Shown: positions 1 through 5,257 of the stretch, one piece after another | How positions within the stretch are numbered: position 1 is the stretch's first letter | Layout of the letters: every line of letters begins with the position of its first letter | Assembly (NCBI GenBank): GCA_030147325.1 | Contig: JASLAA010000184.1 | Location: 1-11,093, forward strand | Length of the DNA: 11,093 nucleotides | From: Arthrobacter sp. | Lineage (GTDB): Bacteria > Actinomycetota > Actinomycetes > Actinomycetales > Micrococcaceae | Direction: 5' to 3' | The notes under the pieces: generated by a model | The model's database searches: none | What the model was told of the DNA's origin: nothing | The model's input: only the letters and a program-made list of their open reading frames with translations | Position numbers and translations under genes: made by a program

Positions 1-147
1 TTCCTTCACCGCGGCCAGGCCGTCGGACCCCGAGGCCGCCTCGAGGATCGTGAAACCGCTCATGCGAAGAGTGTTCGAGAGCAACTCCCGGATGTCCGGA
101 TCGTCCTCGACGATCAACGCGACGCGCTGGGAGGAAGGAACGGACAT
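1..147 (-). CDS. Response regulator receiver domain, N-terminal fragment (runs off left edge)
   Basis: Reading the minus strand from an ATG at 147 gives 49 open codons to the window edge, beginning MSVPSSQRVALIVEDDPDIR. This is the classic start of a CheY-like receiver domain: a hydrophobic first beta strand (ALIV) followed by the acidic pair D15-D16 that helps bind Mg2+, then helix 1 (IRELLSNTLRMSGF) and a second strand (TILEAAS). The phosphoacceptor Asp, expected near residue 55-60, and any output domain lie outside the window, so the subfamily (OmpR, NarL or other) cannot be decided. It is transcribed divergently from the hydrolase gene at 263. The ribosome-binding site is weak (a GAAAG about 10 nt upstream of the ATG). 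The receiver identity is strong; the target genes are unknown. Confidence 0.85.
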   Translation of the reverse strand, partial: MSVPSSQRVALIVEDDPDIRELLSNTLRMSGFTILEAASGSDGLAAVKE

Positions 148-250
148 GGCACAACACTTTCACAGATCGCTGATCCTTGGCGCCCTCGGCAGGTCCTGCG
201 GCGGCAGTTCCCTTCGAGGGATCCGGCGGGGCAGGACAGGCCGTCCCCCG

Positions 251-256
251 TAGAAT
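251..256 (+). promoter_or_regulatory. Candidate -10 element (TAGAAT) for a leaderless hydrolase transcript
   Basis: TAGAAT fits the actinobacterial TAnnnT -10 pattern and ends 6 bp before the A of the ATG at 263, so the predicted transcription start falls on or next to the start codon. No Shine-Dalgarno sequence lies just upstream of this ATG, as expected for a leaderless mRNA. No convincing -35 hexamer is seen at 16-18 bp upstream. The rest of the divergent 148-262 gap contains a small hairpin (TCCCT-TCG-AGGGA, 209-221) and a 7-bp inverted repeat (193-199 with 231-237), which may be operator or incidental. Confidence 0.4.
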
Positions 257-262
257 TCCCGG

Positions 263-1087
263 ATGCGACCGACCACCCTCAGTACCGCCCAGGTGAACGG
301 CTTCACCGTCCGGATCCGCACGACGGGGGCTGCCGCACCGATCGGCTCCGGGCGGACCCCGTACGTGCTCGTGCACGGGCTGGGCATGACCCACCGCTAC
401 CTGGACCGCCTGCGCTCCGACCTGGCGTCCGACGCCGTCGTGCATTGCATCGACCTCCCCGGTTACGGATCGGATCCCCACCCGGACCGGCAGCTCGGCG
501 TCGAGGACCACGCAGCGCTGATCATCGGGGCACTGGCGGGTCTCGGCGTGCGCCGGTGCGTCCTCGTCGGGCATTCGATGGGTGTCCAGTTCGTCACGGA
601 GGTCGCCCTGCAGGCACCGGCCCTCGCGGAACGCCTCGTCCTCATGGGACCCGTGGTGGACCGGATGCGCCGCACCGTACTCCAGCAGGCCGTCTCCCTC
701 GGTCTCGACACCCTGCGGGAAAGCCCTTCCGCGAACCTGTTGGTCGCGGGCGACTACCTGCGGACGGGGGTGCGCTGGTATCTGCGGCAGCTGTCCCTCA
801 TGATGCGCTATCCGCTGGAGCTCGGCGTCCAGCGGGTGCGATGCCCCGTCCTCGTGATCCGGGGCGGCCGCGACCCGGTTGCCCCCAGACGGTGGTGCCT
901 CGAGCTCGCGGGGCGCGCCAGGAACGGTGCACTCGTCGAGATTCCGGGGGAACCGCACGTCGTCCAGCACTCGGCCTCGGCCCGTGTCGCGGCCGAGATC
1001 ATCGCCTTCAGCAGGGGTCCGCTGCCGGATGGCGGAGCGTTCTTGTCGCAAGCTTCGGACGGGTCGAGGGGAAAACTTGAATATTGA
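263..1087 (+). CDS. Alpha/beta-fold hydrolase
   Basis: A 274-residue single-domain protein of the alpha/beta hydrolase superfamily, probably a cytoplasmic esterase, lipase or related hydrolase; no signal peptide or membrane segment is seen. Visible landmarks in order are the oxyanion-hole motif HGLG (38-41), the strand-turn DLPGYG (64-69), the nucleophile elbow GHSMG with Ser105, the acid Asp204 in RGGRDPVAP, and the catalytic His232 in GEPHVVQH. The whole triad is present in correct order and spacing. Length is typical for the core family. The last ~20 residues (after FSRGP) are low-complexity and likely a disordered tail. Start chosen at 263 because a TAGAAT -10 box lies 6 bp upstream, suggesting leaderless expression. 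A marR-type gene follows 124 bp downstream on the same strand, so the regulator may control it, but this is inference. The substrate cannot be read from the sequence. Confidence 0.88.
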   Translation: MRPTTLSTAQVNGFTVRIRTTGAAAPIGSGRTPYVLVHGLGMTHRYLDRLRSDLASDAVVHCIDLPGYGSDPHPDRQLGVEDHAALIIGALAGLGVRRCVLVGHSMGVQFVTEVALQAPALAERLVLMGPVVDRMRRTVLQQAVSLGLDTLRESPSANLLVAGDYLRTGVRWYLRQLSLMMRYPLELGVQRVRCPVLVIRGGRDPVAPRRWCLELAGRARNGALVEIPGEPHVVQHSASARVAAEIIAFSRGPLPDGGAFLSQASDGSRGKLEY

Positions 1088-1105
1088 AGCGCATAGTAGA
1101 CGTAG

Positions 1106-1143
1106 TGCAGTTGGTTCAGTACCTGGTTCTTCGATCAACTGCA
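1106..1143 (+). repeat. Inverted repeat 1 in the hydrolase-marR gap
   Basis: Perfect 8-bp arms TGCAGTTG (1106-1113) and CAACTGCA (1136-1143) separated by 22 nt. In RNA the stem can extend inward by three more pairs (G-U, U-A, U-G), giving 11 bp and a 16-nt loop. It lies just after the hydrolase stop codon and before a second, stronger inverted repeat at 1153-1189. It could be a DNA operator (arms about three helical turns apart, centre to centre) or the first of two leader hairpins ahead of marR. Confidence 0.5.
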
Positions 1144-1152
1144 GAGACACGA

Positions 1153-1189
1153 CGCCCGGCCGGCGCTGTACGGCAGTACCGGCCGGGCG
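1153..1189 (+). terminator. Strong GC-rich hairpin between the hydrolase and marR genes
   Basis: Perfect 11-bp arms CGCCCGGCCGG (1153-1163) and CCGGCCGGGCG (1179-1189) enclose a 15-nt loop; a flanking A-T pair adds a twelfth. There is no T-tract after it (GTTCCAGG follows), so it is an I-shaped, U-poor terminator candidate at best. It ends 22 nt before the marR start codon and 12 nt before its Shine-Dalgarno sequence, so it could instead act as an attenuator or mRNA structure for marR, or be a regulator-binding dyad. The inverted repeat is certain; its role is not. Confidence 0.5.
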
Positions 1190-1211
1190 TTCCAGGACTT
1201 CGGAGGATTGC

Positions 1212-1655
1212 ATGCCTGATTTGCACGAGTGGTCGACCAGCCGCCTGCTCACCACTGCCGCTCGTCTCGTCGATCATGCATGGAACGAGCGACTGCTCGA
1301 CATCGGGATCACCCATGCCGGTTACACCACTCTCGGAGTCCTCTCCCGGCAGGGCACCATGACCGGCGCGAAGCTGGCCCTGGCCGTGCACGTCCAGGCG
1401 CAGACCATCGGCAAGACCATCGAGAAGCTCGAGCGCCAGGGTTTCATCTCCCGGATCCGCGACAGCGTCGATCGCCGGAGCCAGCGCATCACCATCACCG
1501 CCTCGGGGATCGACGCCCTCGCCCAGGCGGAGGACATCGAGCGCACCCTCATGATCGGGGAGGGCCTCGAGTCGTTCGAGTTGCGCAGCCTGCTGCGCGG
1601 GATCGTCGGAGAACTCGCTCCCCAGCGACAGAAGCCGGCTGCCGCCGTCGTCTGA
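1212..1655 (+). CDS. MarR-family transcriptional regulator
   Basis: A 147-residue protein of typical MarR size. It has an N-terminal helical dimerisation segment (about 1-35), then a winged helix-turn-helix: helix around GYTTLGVLSRQG (37-48), helix-turn-helix TGAKLALAVHVQAQTIGKTIEKLERQG (51-77), and a wing carrying DSVDRRSQRITITASG (84-99) with the DxRS/R wing signature that contacts DNA. The C-terminal helix (about 100-135) completes the dimer interface. Start chosen at the ATG at 1212 because GGAGG at 1202-1206 lies 5 nt upstream; the much longer open frame to the left overlaps the hydrolase and has no family support. There are no cysteines, so a thiol redox sensor of OhrR type is unlikely. 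The ligand and targets are unknown; the neighbouring hydrolase gene and marR itself are natural candidates for control. Confidence 0.88.
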   Translation: MPDLHEWSTSRLLTTAARLVDHAWNERLLDIGITHAGYTTLGVLSRQGTMTGAKLALAVHVQAQTIGKTIEKLERQGFISRIRDSVDRRSQRITITASGIDALAQAEDIERTLMIGEGLESFELRSLLRGIVGELAPQRQKPAAAVV

Positions 1656-1690
1656 CCCACACGCTTGCACGGACTCCTCGGAGAGACCGG

Positions 1691-1717
1691 GAACGGCCGC
1701 CCGTCGGGCGGCCGTTC
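1691..1717 (+). terminator. Terminator hairpin after marR
   Basis: A perfect 13-bp palindromic repeat, GAACGGCCGCCCG (1691-1703) against CGGGCGGCCGTTC (1705-1717), folds as a 12-bp stem with a 3-nt loop and is followed on the plus strand by TTCGTCGT, only weakly T-rich. It lies 35 bp after the marR stop and points toward the convergent transporter operon. Confidence 0.7.
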
Positions 1718-1751
1718 TTCGTCGTGCCGGCCGTGACCCGGGAGCAGCACG

Positions 1752-1779
1752 GACGGGCCGGACATTCCTCCGGCCCGTC
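1752..1779 (-). terminator. Hairpin at the end of the transporter operon
   Basis: Perfect 11-bp arms GACGGGCCGGA (1752-1762) and TCCGGCCCGTC (1769-1779) with a 6-nt loop start 6 bp beyond the TGA stop of the solute-binding protein gene on the minus strand. There is no U-tract, but position and stability suit a terminator of the leftward operon. With 1691-1717 it forms a two-hairpin barrier between convergent genes. Confidence 0.6.
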
Positions 1780-1785
1780 AACCCG

Positions 1786-3138
1786 TCAGAGGTAGGGCTC
1801 CACGTTCTGCTCGTAGGAGCGCTGGATCGCGGTGCTGGCGGTGGCGAAGGCCTTGGCGGGATCAGCCTGCTGCAGGATGATGCTCTCGAGCGCCGTCGTC
1901 AGCTCCTTGTCGCCGCCCGGCACGAACACGCGGCCCCAGTCCTGGACCCGCGTGGTCTCGAGCTGGTCGACGGCGGTGCGGAACTGCGGTGAGGTCTTGT
2001 AGACCTCCTGCATGGTCTCGCTCTCGAGGGCAGAGGTACGAACCGGCATGTATCCCGTGTTGGAGGAGAAGTAGGCCGTGCTCTCGGTGCTGGTGAGGAA
2101 CTTGAGGAACATGCCGGCCGCGAGCTGCTGCTCGGGCGAGCGGTCCGAATTGATGGCGATACCGGTACCGCCCGTGGGGCATGCCGGGCCGGAGGGTCCC
2201 TCGGGCAGGAACCCCGTACCCACCTCGAACTTCGCGGCCTCGAGGATCCCGGTGAGCGACCCCGTCGAACCGATCGTGCACCCGGTGAGACCAGCGCCGA
2301 AGTCGGCCACGTTGTCGGTCGCGGCGATGGTCGCGATCTTGTCGTCGAAGATCATGGACTGCACGAACTTCGCAGCGTCGACCGCCTCGGGGGTGTCGAG
2401 GGTCATGGTCCACTCGTCGGAATAGCTGCCGCCGCGGCCCCACAGGAAGTTGTAGAACCACCACGCGGCCCACGACGTGCCCTTGCCGAGCCCGAGTGGC
2501 GTCAGGGAACCGGATGCGAGTTTCGGTGCCCACTCGGTGAACTCGTCCCAGGTCTTCGGGGCGCGGTCCGGTAGGCCGGCGGCCGCCCAGGCGTCCTTGT
2601 TGTAGTAGAAGAGCGGTGTCGATCGCGCATAGGGCACCGCCCAGTGCGAGTCCTTGAACAGGTAGTCGCCGTACAGCGTCTCGTTGAAGTCCGCGGTGTC
2701 GAACTCCAGGTGGTCCGCGAGCTGGTCCATGGGCAGGATCTGCCCGTTGATCATGTAGCGGAACCACCACACATCGCTCGCCACGACGACGTCGGGGCCG
2801 TTGTCGGTGCCGGTCGCGGCCTGGAACTTCTGCGCGACCTCGTCATAGTCGGCACCCGCGGTGACGAGGTTGACGGTGATGCCGCTCTCCTCCGTGAAGC
2901 GCTTGATGAGCGCCTCCTCGACGGGCTTGGAGGCACCGGGGTGGTTGCTCCACCAGGTGATCTCCTTCGCCGGGGTCACGGATGCCCAGTCCGTGGCCGC
3001 TTCGGTCGCCGCGCCGCCCGAGACGTCGGAGCTGACGGCCGGTCCGCCACACGCGGCGAGTGCCGCTGCCCCGCCGAACATGGCGGTGAGTTGAAGCAGC
3101 TGACGGCGGTTGAGGTCGATCTGCGGACGCGGGGACAT
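1786..3138 (-). CDS. ugpB: ABC transporter solute-binding lipoprotein, UgpB-like (family 1)
   Basis: A 450-residue extracellular solute-binding protein, lipid-anchored to the outer face of the membrane, delivering substrate to the two permeases encoded just upstream. The N-terminus combines a twin-arginine motif (NRRQLLQL, 10-17) with a lipobox LAAC (Cys30), suggesting Tat export followed by lipidation. The mature part follows the family-1 fold: ITWWSNH first strand, STPLFYYNKDAWAAAGL hinge region typical of carbohydrate/UgpB binders, the PKTWDEF motif, and NTGYMPVR near the C-terminal lobe. From memory, the segments around FYYNKD, the STGSLTGI loop and NTGYMPV resemble E. coli UgpB, which binds glycerol-3-phosphate and glycerophosphodiesters; other sugar binders share some of these. 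AGGAG at 3144-3148 lies 5 nt before the ATG. Third gene of the operon, 46 bp after the ugpE-like gene. The exact ligand is uncertain, so the symbol is provisional. Confidence 0.75.
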   Translation of the reverse strand: MSPRPQIDLNRRQLLQLTAMFGGAAALAACGGPAVSSDVSGGAATEAATDWASVTPAKEITWWSNHPGASKPVEEALIKRFTEESGITVNLVTAGADYDEVAQKFQAATGTDNGPDVVVASDVWWFRYMINGQILPMDQLADHLEFDTADFNETLYGDYLFKDSHWAVPYARSTPLFYYNKDAWAAAGLPDRAPKTWDEFTEWAPKLASGSLTPLGLGKGTSWAAWWFYNFLWGRGGSYSDEWTMTLDTPEAVDAAKFVQSMIFDDKIATIAATDNVADFGAGLTGCTIGSTGSLTGILEAAKFEVGTGFLPEGPSGPACPTGGTGIAINSDRSPEQQLAAGMFLKFLTSTESTAYFSSNTGYMPVRTSALESETMQEVYKTSPQFRTAVDQLETTRVQDWGRVFVPGGDKELTTALESIILQQADPAKAFATASTAIQRSYEQNVEPYL

Positions 3139-3184
3139 GAGGACTCCTGAGGTCGGGGTTGGGTGGAGGAGGGGAAAGTCGGGG

Positions 3185-4042
3185 TCAGCCGGTGACGGCG
3201 CCGGCGGTCAGGCCGGAGACGATGCGCTTCTGGAGTGCGAAGAAGGCGATGAGCACGGGTGCGGTCACCAGGACGGTGGCCGCCATCAGCACGCCCCAGT
3301 CGGCGATGCCGTCGTTGTTCTGGAGGAGGGTGAGGCCCACGGGGAGGGTCATCATCTCGGCGCGATCGACCACGAGCAGCGGCCACAGGTACTCGTTCCA
3401 CTCGGCCACGATGGACACCAGGGCGACGGCGGCGATGGTCGGCGCGGAGATCGGCACGATGAACCGCCACAGGCGGGTCCAGTGTCCGGCGCCGTCCAGG
3501 GCCGCCGCTTCCAGGATGGAGGCGGGCAGGGTCAGGAAGTGCTGACGGAACAGGAAGGTCCCGAAGGCGCTGGCGAGCCCGGGGACGATGATCCCCTGGT
3601 AGGTGTTGATCCAGCCGAGCTCCGCGACGAGCGTGTAGTTGGGGATGATGACGATCTGCTGAGGCACGAGCAGCGCGAAGATCACGACGCCGAAGATCAC
3701 CTTCTTGAAAGGGAATTCGAGGAAGACCAGGGCGTACGCCGTCGTCAGTCCGAGCATCATCTTGAGACCCGCTCCGATCACCGTGGTGATGGCGCTGTTG
3801 AGGAAGAAGTTGCCGAAGGGGACCGCATTGATGGCCGTCTCGTAGTTCGACGCGTCGACCGTGCCGGGAAGCCATTGGATGGGCGAGGTGTAGATCTCGT
3901 CACGCTCCTTGAAACCCGCGAGGACCATCCAGACCAGCGGGAGCACCATGACGGCGACGGCGAGCAGCAGGGTCAGGTAGCTGCCCCAGTTCGCAGGGGG
4001 CCGGCGGCGGGCGCCCGTCGCCCGGAGGGTGTCAGTGGCCAT
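3185..4042 (-). CDS. ugpE: ABC transporter permease, UgpE-like (MalG-type)
   Basis: A 285-residue inner-membrane permease with about six membrane segments (for example 21-43, 82-107, 113-138, 146-165, 200-222 and 250-273). The cytoplasmic EAA loop that docks on the ATPase is clear: ILEAAALDGAGHWTRLWRF (176-194), with Glu178-Ala-Ala and Asp183-Gly184. FLFRQHFLTLP just before it and EWNEYLWPLLV (214-224) after it are hallmarks of the MalG/UgpE group. The ATG at 4042 shares its A with the TGA stop of the upstream permease (TGATG), and GGAAGG about 10 nt upstream inside that gene can serve as ribosome-binding site; this argues for translational coupling and for rejecting the longer open frame that reaches 4906. 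It pairs with the UgpA-like permease to form the heterodimeric channel. Substrate assignment as glycerol-3-phosphate or a glycerophosphodiester is inferred from family resemblance only. Confidence 0.8.
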   Translation of the reverse strand: MATDTLRATGARRRPPANWGSYLTLLLAVAVMVLPLVWMVLAGFKERDEIYTSPIQWLPGTVDASNYETAINAVPFGNFFLNSAITTVIGAGLKMMLGLTTAYALVFLEFPFKKVIFGVVIFALLVPQQIVIIPNYTLVAELGWINTYQGIIVPGLASAFGTFLFRQHFLTLPASILEAAALDGAGHWTRLWRFIVPISAPTIAAVALVSIVAEWNEYLWPLLVVDRAEMMTLPVGLTLLQNNDGIADWGVLMAATVLVTAPVLIAFFALQKRIVSGLTAGAVTG

Positions 4043-5034
4043 CAGTAATGCACCTTCCGATCGACGTACTTCAGTTGGGCGACGGTCACGAGCAGCAGGA
4101 CCACGAACAGGATGGTGGCGACAGCGGAGGAGTACCCCGCCCGGCCGCTCTGGAAGCCCTCCTGGTAGATCTGGTACATCATCGTCGTGGTCCCGCCCAG
4201 CGGGCCGCCCTTCGTCATGGCCTGGATGATGTCGAAGGACTGCAGCGATGTCAGCAGCGTCGTGATGGCGAGGAAGAAGGTGGTGGGTCCGAGCAGCGGC
4301 AGCACGATCGCCCGGAACGACCGCACGGACGAGGCTCCGTCGATCGAGGCGGCCTCCAGCAGATCCCGCGGCACGGACTGCAGGGCTGCCAGGTAGATGA
4401 GGGCCACGTACCCCACGTTCTTCCAGAGGTACACGACGATCACCATGACGAGCGCCCAGACCGGGTCGTTGTACCAGTCGGGCGAGGCCAACCCGACGAG
4501 GCGCAGCAGGGCCGAGGTGACGCCGAAGTTCGGGTCGAACACGAAGAGCCAGAGCAGCCCGACCGCGACACCGGAGAGCACGTACGGCGCGACGACGATG
4601 GTGCGCGCTGCCCCCGTTCCCCGCAGCCTGCGGTTGAGAACGAGCGCCAGGAACAGTCCGATCACCATTCCGCCGCCCACCGTCGCGAGGGTGAAGACCA
4701 GCGTGACGGCGACGATCCTCGGCGTCGTCGGGTCGGTGAACCAGTCGACGTAGTTGTCGAGACCGACGGGCATGGCGACGGGAGAGCCGATGTTCCACTG
4801 GAGGGTGGAGTAGTAGAGCGACTGCATGAGCGGCTTGTAGGTGAAGATCACCAGCAGCGCCACATTGGGTCCGGCGAAGAGCAGGAACAGCAGCCACGCC
4901 TTCCACGGCGTGCGGCGACGCCGGACACCGGCGGGCCGTCCGCCCGATCCGCCGGACGGCGACGGCACATCAGCGGACGCCGGACGCTCCTTCCGCGTCT
5001 CGGGGACCACGGGGCTGTCCACCACCTGTTCCAT
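4042..5034 (-). CDS. ugpA: ABC transporter permease, UgpA-like (MalF-type)
   Basis: A 330-residue inner-membrane permease, first gene of the importer operon. Residues 1-45 form a Pro/Ser/Gly- and Arg-rich cytoplasmic tail (ending in RRRRTPWK) that is longer than in E. coli UgpA. About six membrane segments follow (roughly 46-66, 107-133, 145-166, 192-215, 246-264 and 303-320). The EAA loop is LLEAASIDGASSVRSFRAI (225-243). The C-terminus, YQIYQEGF (287-294) and QLKYVDRKVHY (320-330), closely resembles the E. coli UgpA ending as I remember it, the best single pointer to the Ugp group. I chose the ATG at 5034 (MEQVVDS) with AAGGGCGAGAG upstream; the frame is open further up to 5133, but those residues lack permease features. 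No ATPase gene accompanies the operon. Confidence 0.8.
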   Translation of the reverse strand: MEQVVDSPVVPETRKERPASADVPSPSGGSGGRPAGVRRRRTPWKAWLLFLLFAGPNVALLVIFTYKPLMQSLYYSTLQWNIGSPVAMPVGLDNYVDWFTDPTTPRIVAVTLVFTLATVGGGMVIGLFLALVLNRRLRGTGAARTIVVAPYVLSGVAVGLLWLFVFDPNFGVTSALLRLVGLASPDWYNDPVWALVMVIVVYLWKNVGYVALIYLAALQSVPRDLLEAASIDGASSVRSFRAIVLPLLGPTTFFLAITTLLTSLQSFDIIQAMTKGGPLGGTTTMMYQIYQEGFQSGRAGYSSAVATILFVVLLLVTVAQLKYVDRKVHY

Positions 5035-5052
5035 CTCTCGCCCTTCGCTCTG

Positions 5053-5070
5053 CCTCTGAAACCTCTGCAA
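5053..5070. repeat. Tandem 9-bp imperfect repeat in the ugpA leader
   Basis: CCTCTGAAA (5053-5061) is followed directly by CCTCTGCAA (5062-5070), identical at 8 of 9 positions. It lies 19-36 bp upstream of the ugpA start codon. It may be chance or part of a regulator site; TAGCCT (minus strand, just upstream at 5070-5075) is a possible -10 box but has no good -35 partner. Confidence 0.3.
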
Positions 5071-5114
5071 GGCTAGGGGCGGCAGGCGGGCGGAAGCGCC
5101 GGAATCAGCGCCCT

Positions 5115-5138
5115 GAACCGACTTGTCCGGCAAGGTTC
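5115..5138. promoter_or_regulatory. Composite dyad upstream of ugpA, possible operator
   Basis: Arms GAAC (5115-5118) and GTTC (5135-5138) flank a near-perfect 13-bp palindrome CTTGTCCGGCAAG (5122-5134; one mismatched pair). It lies 81-104 bp upstream of the ugpA start. The TTG-n-CCGG-n-CAA look is reminiscent of LacI-family operators that control sugar importers, but no such regulator gene is present here, so this is a guess from symmetry and position. Confidence 0.35.
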
Positions 5139-5165
5139 ACCGGCCATTAAGGCTCGAGACCGACT

Positions 5166-5216
5166 GTTCGTCTCATGGTCGCCTGAGGGAGGGCTCGCGC
5201 ATCGGGCGAGACGAAC
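5166..5216. repeat. Inverted repeat downstream of sdaA
   Basis: Perfect 9-bp arms GTTCGTCTC (5166-5174) and GAGACGAAC (5208-5216) are separated by 33 nt, which itself contains CTCGC/GCGAG arms (5194-5198 with 5206-5210). A third copy of the short arm, GAGAC (5156-5160), can pair alternatively with GTCTC of the left arm. It begins 42 bp after the sdaA stop, so it may be a U-poor terminator of the gcv-sda operon or a paired operator for the ugp operon. No other gene is seen in the 5035-5257 gap. Confidence 0.4.
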
Positions 5217-5257
5217 GAACGATGAACGGGAGGATGACGGTGGAGTTCAGTCCCCGG

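Noticed and set aside
879..1211. Upstream extension of the marR frame overlapping the hydrolase gene
   Set aside because: No family similarity, overlaps a well-supported gene, and a strong GGAGG site supports the start at 1212.
3185..4906. A 573-codon open frame that joins the ugpE-like permease to a long upstream extension
   Set aside because: The extension overlaps the ugpA-like gene in another frame, is Arg/Ala/His-rich shadow sequence, and the TGATG overlap marks the ATG at 4042 as the true start.
5035..5133. 33-residue N-terminal extension of ugpA to an ATG at 5133
   Set aside because: It covers the dyad and tandem repeat region, lacks permease features, and the ATG at 5034 has an acceptable ribosome-binding site; not fully excluded.
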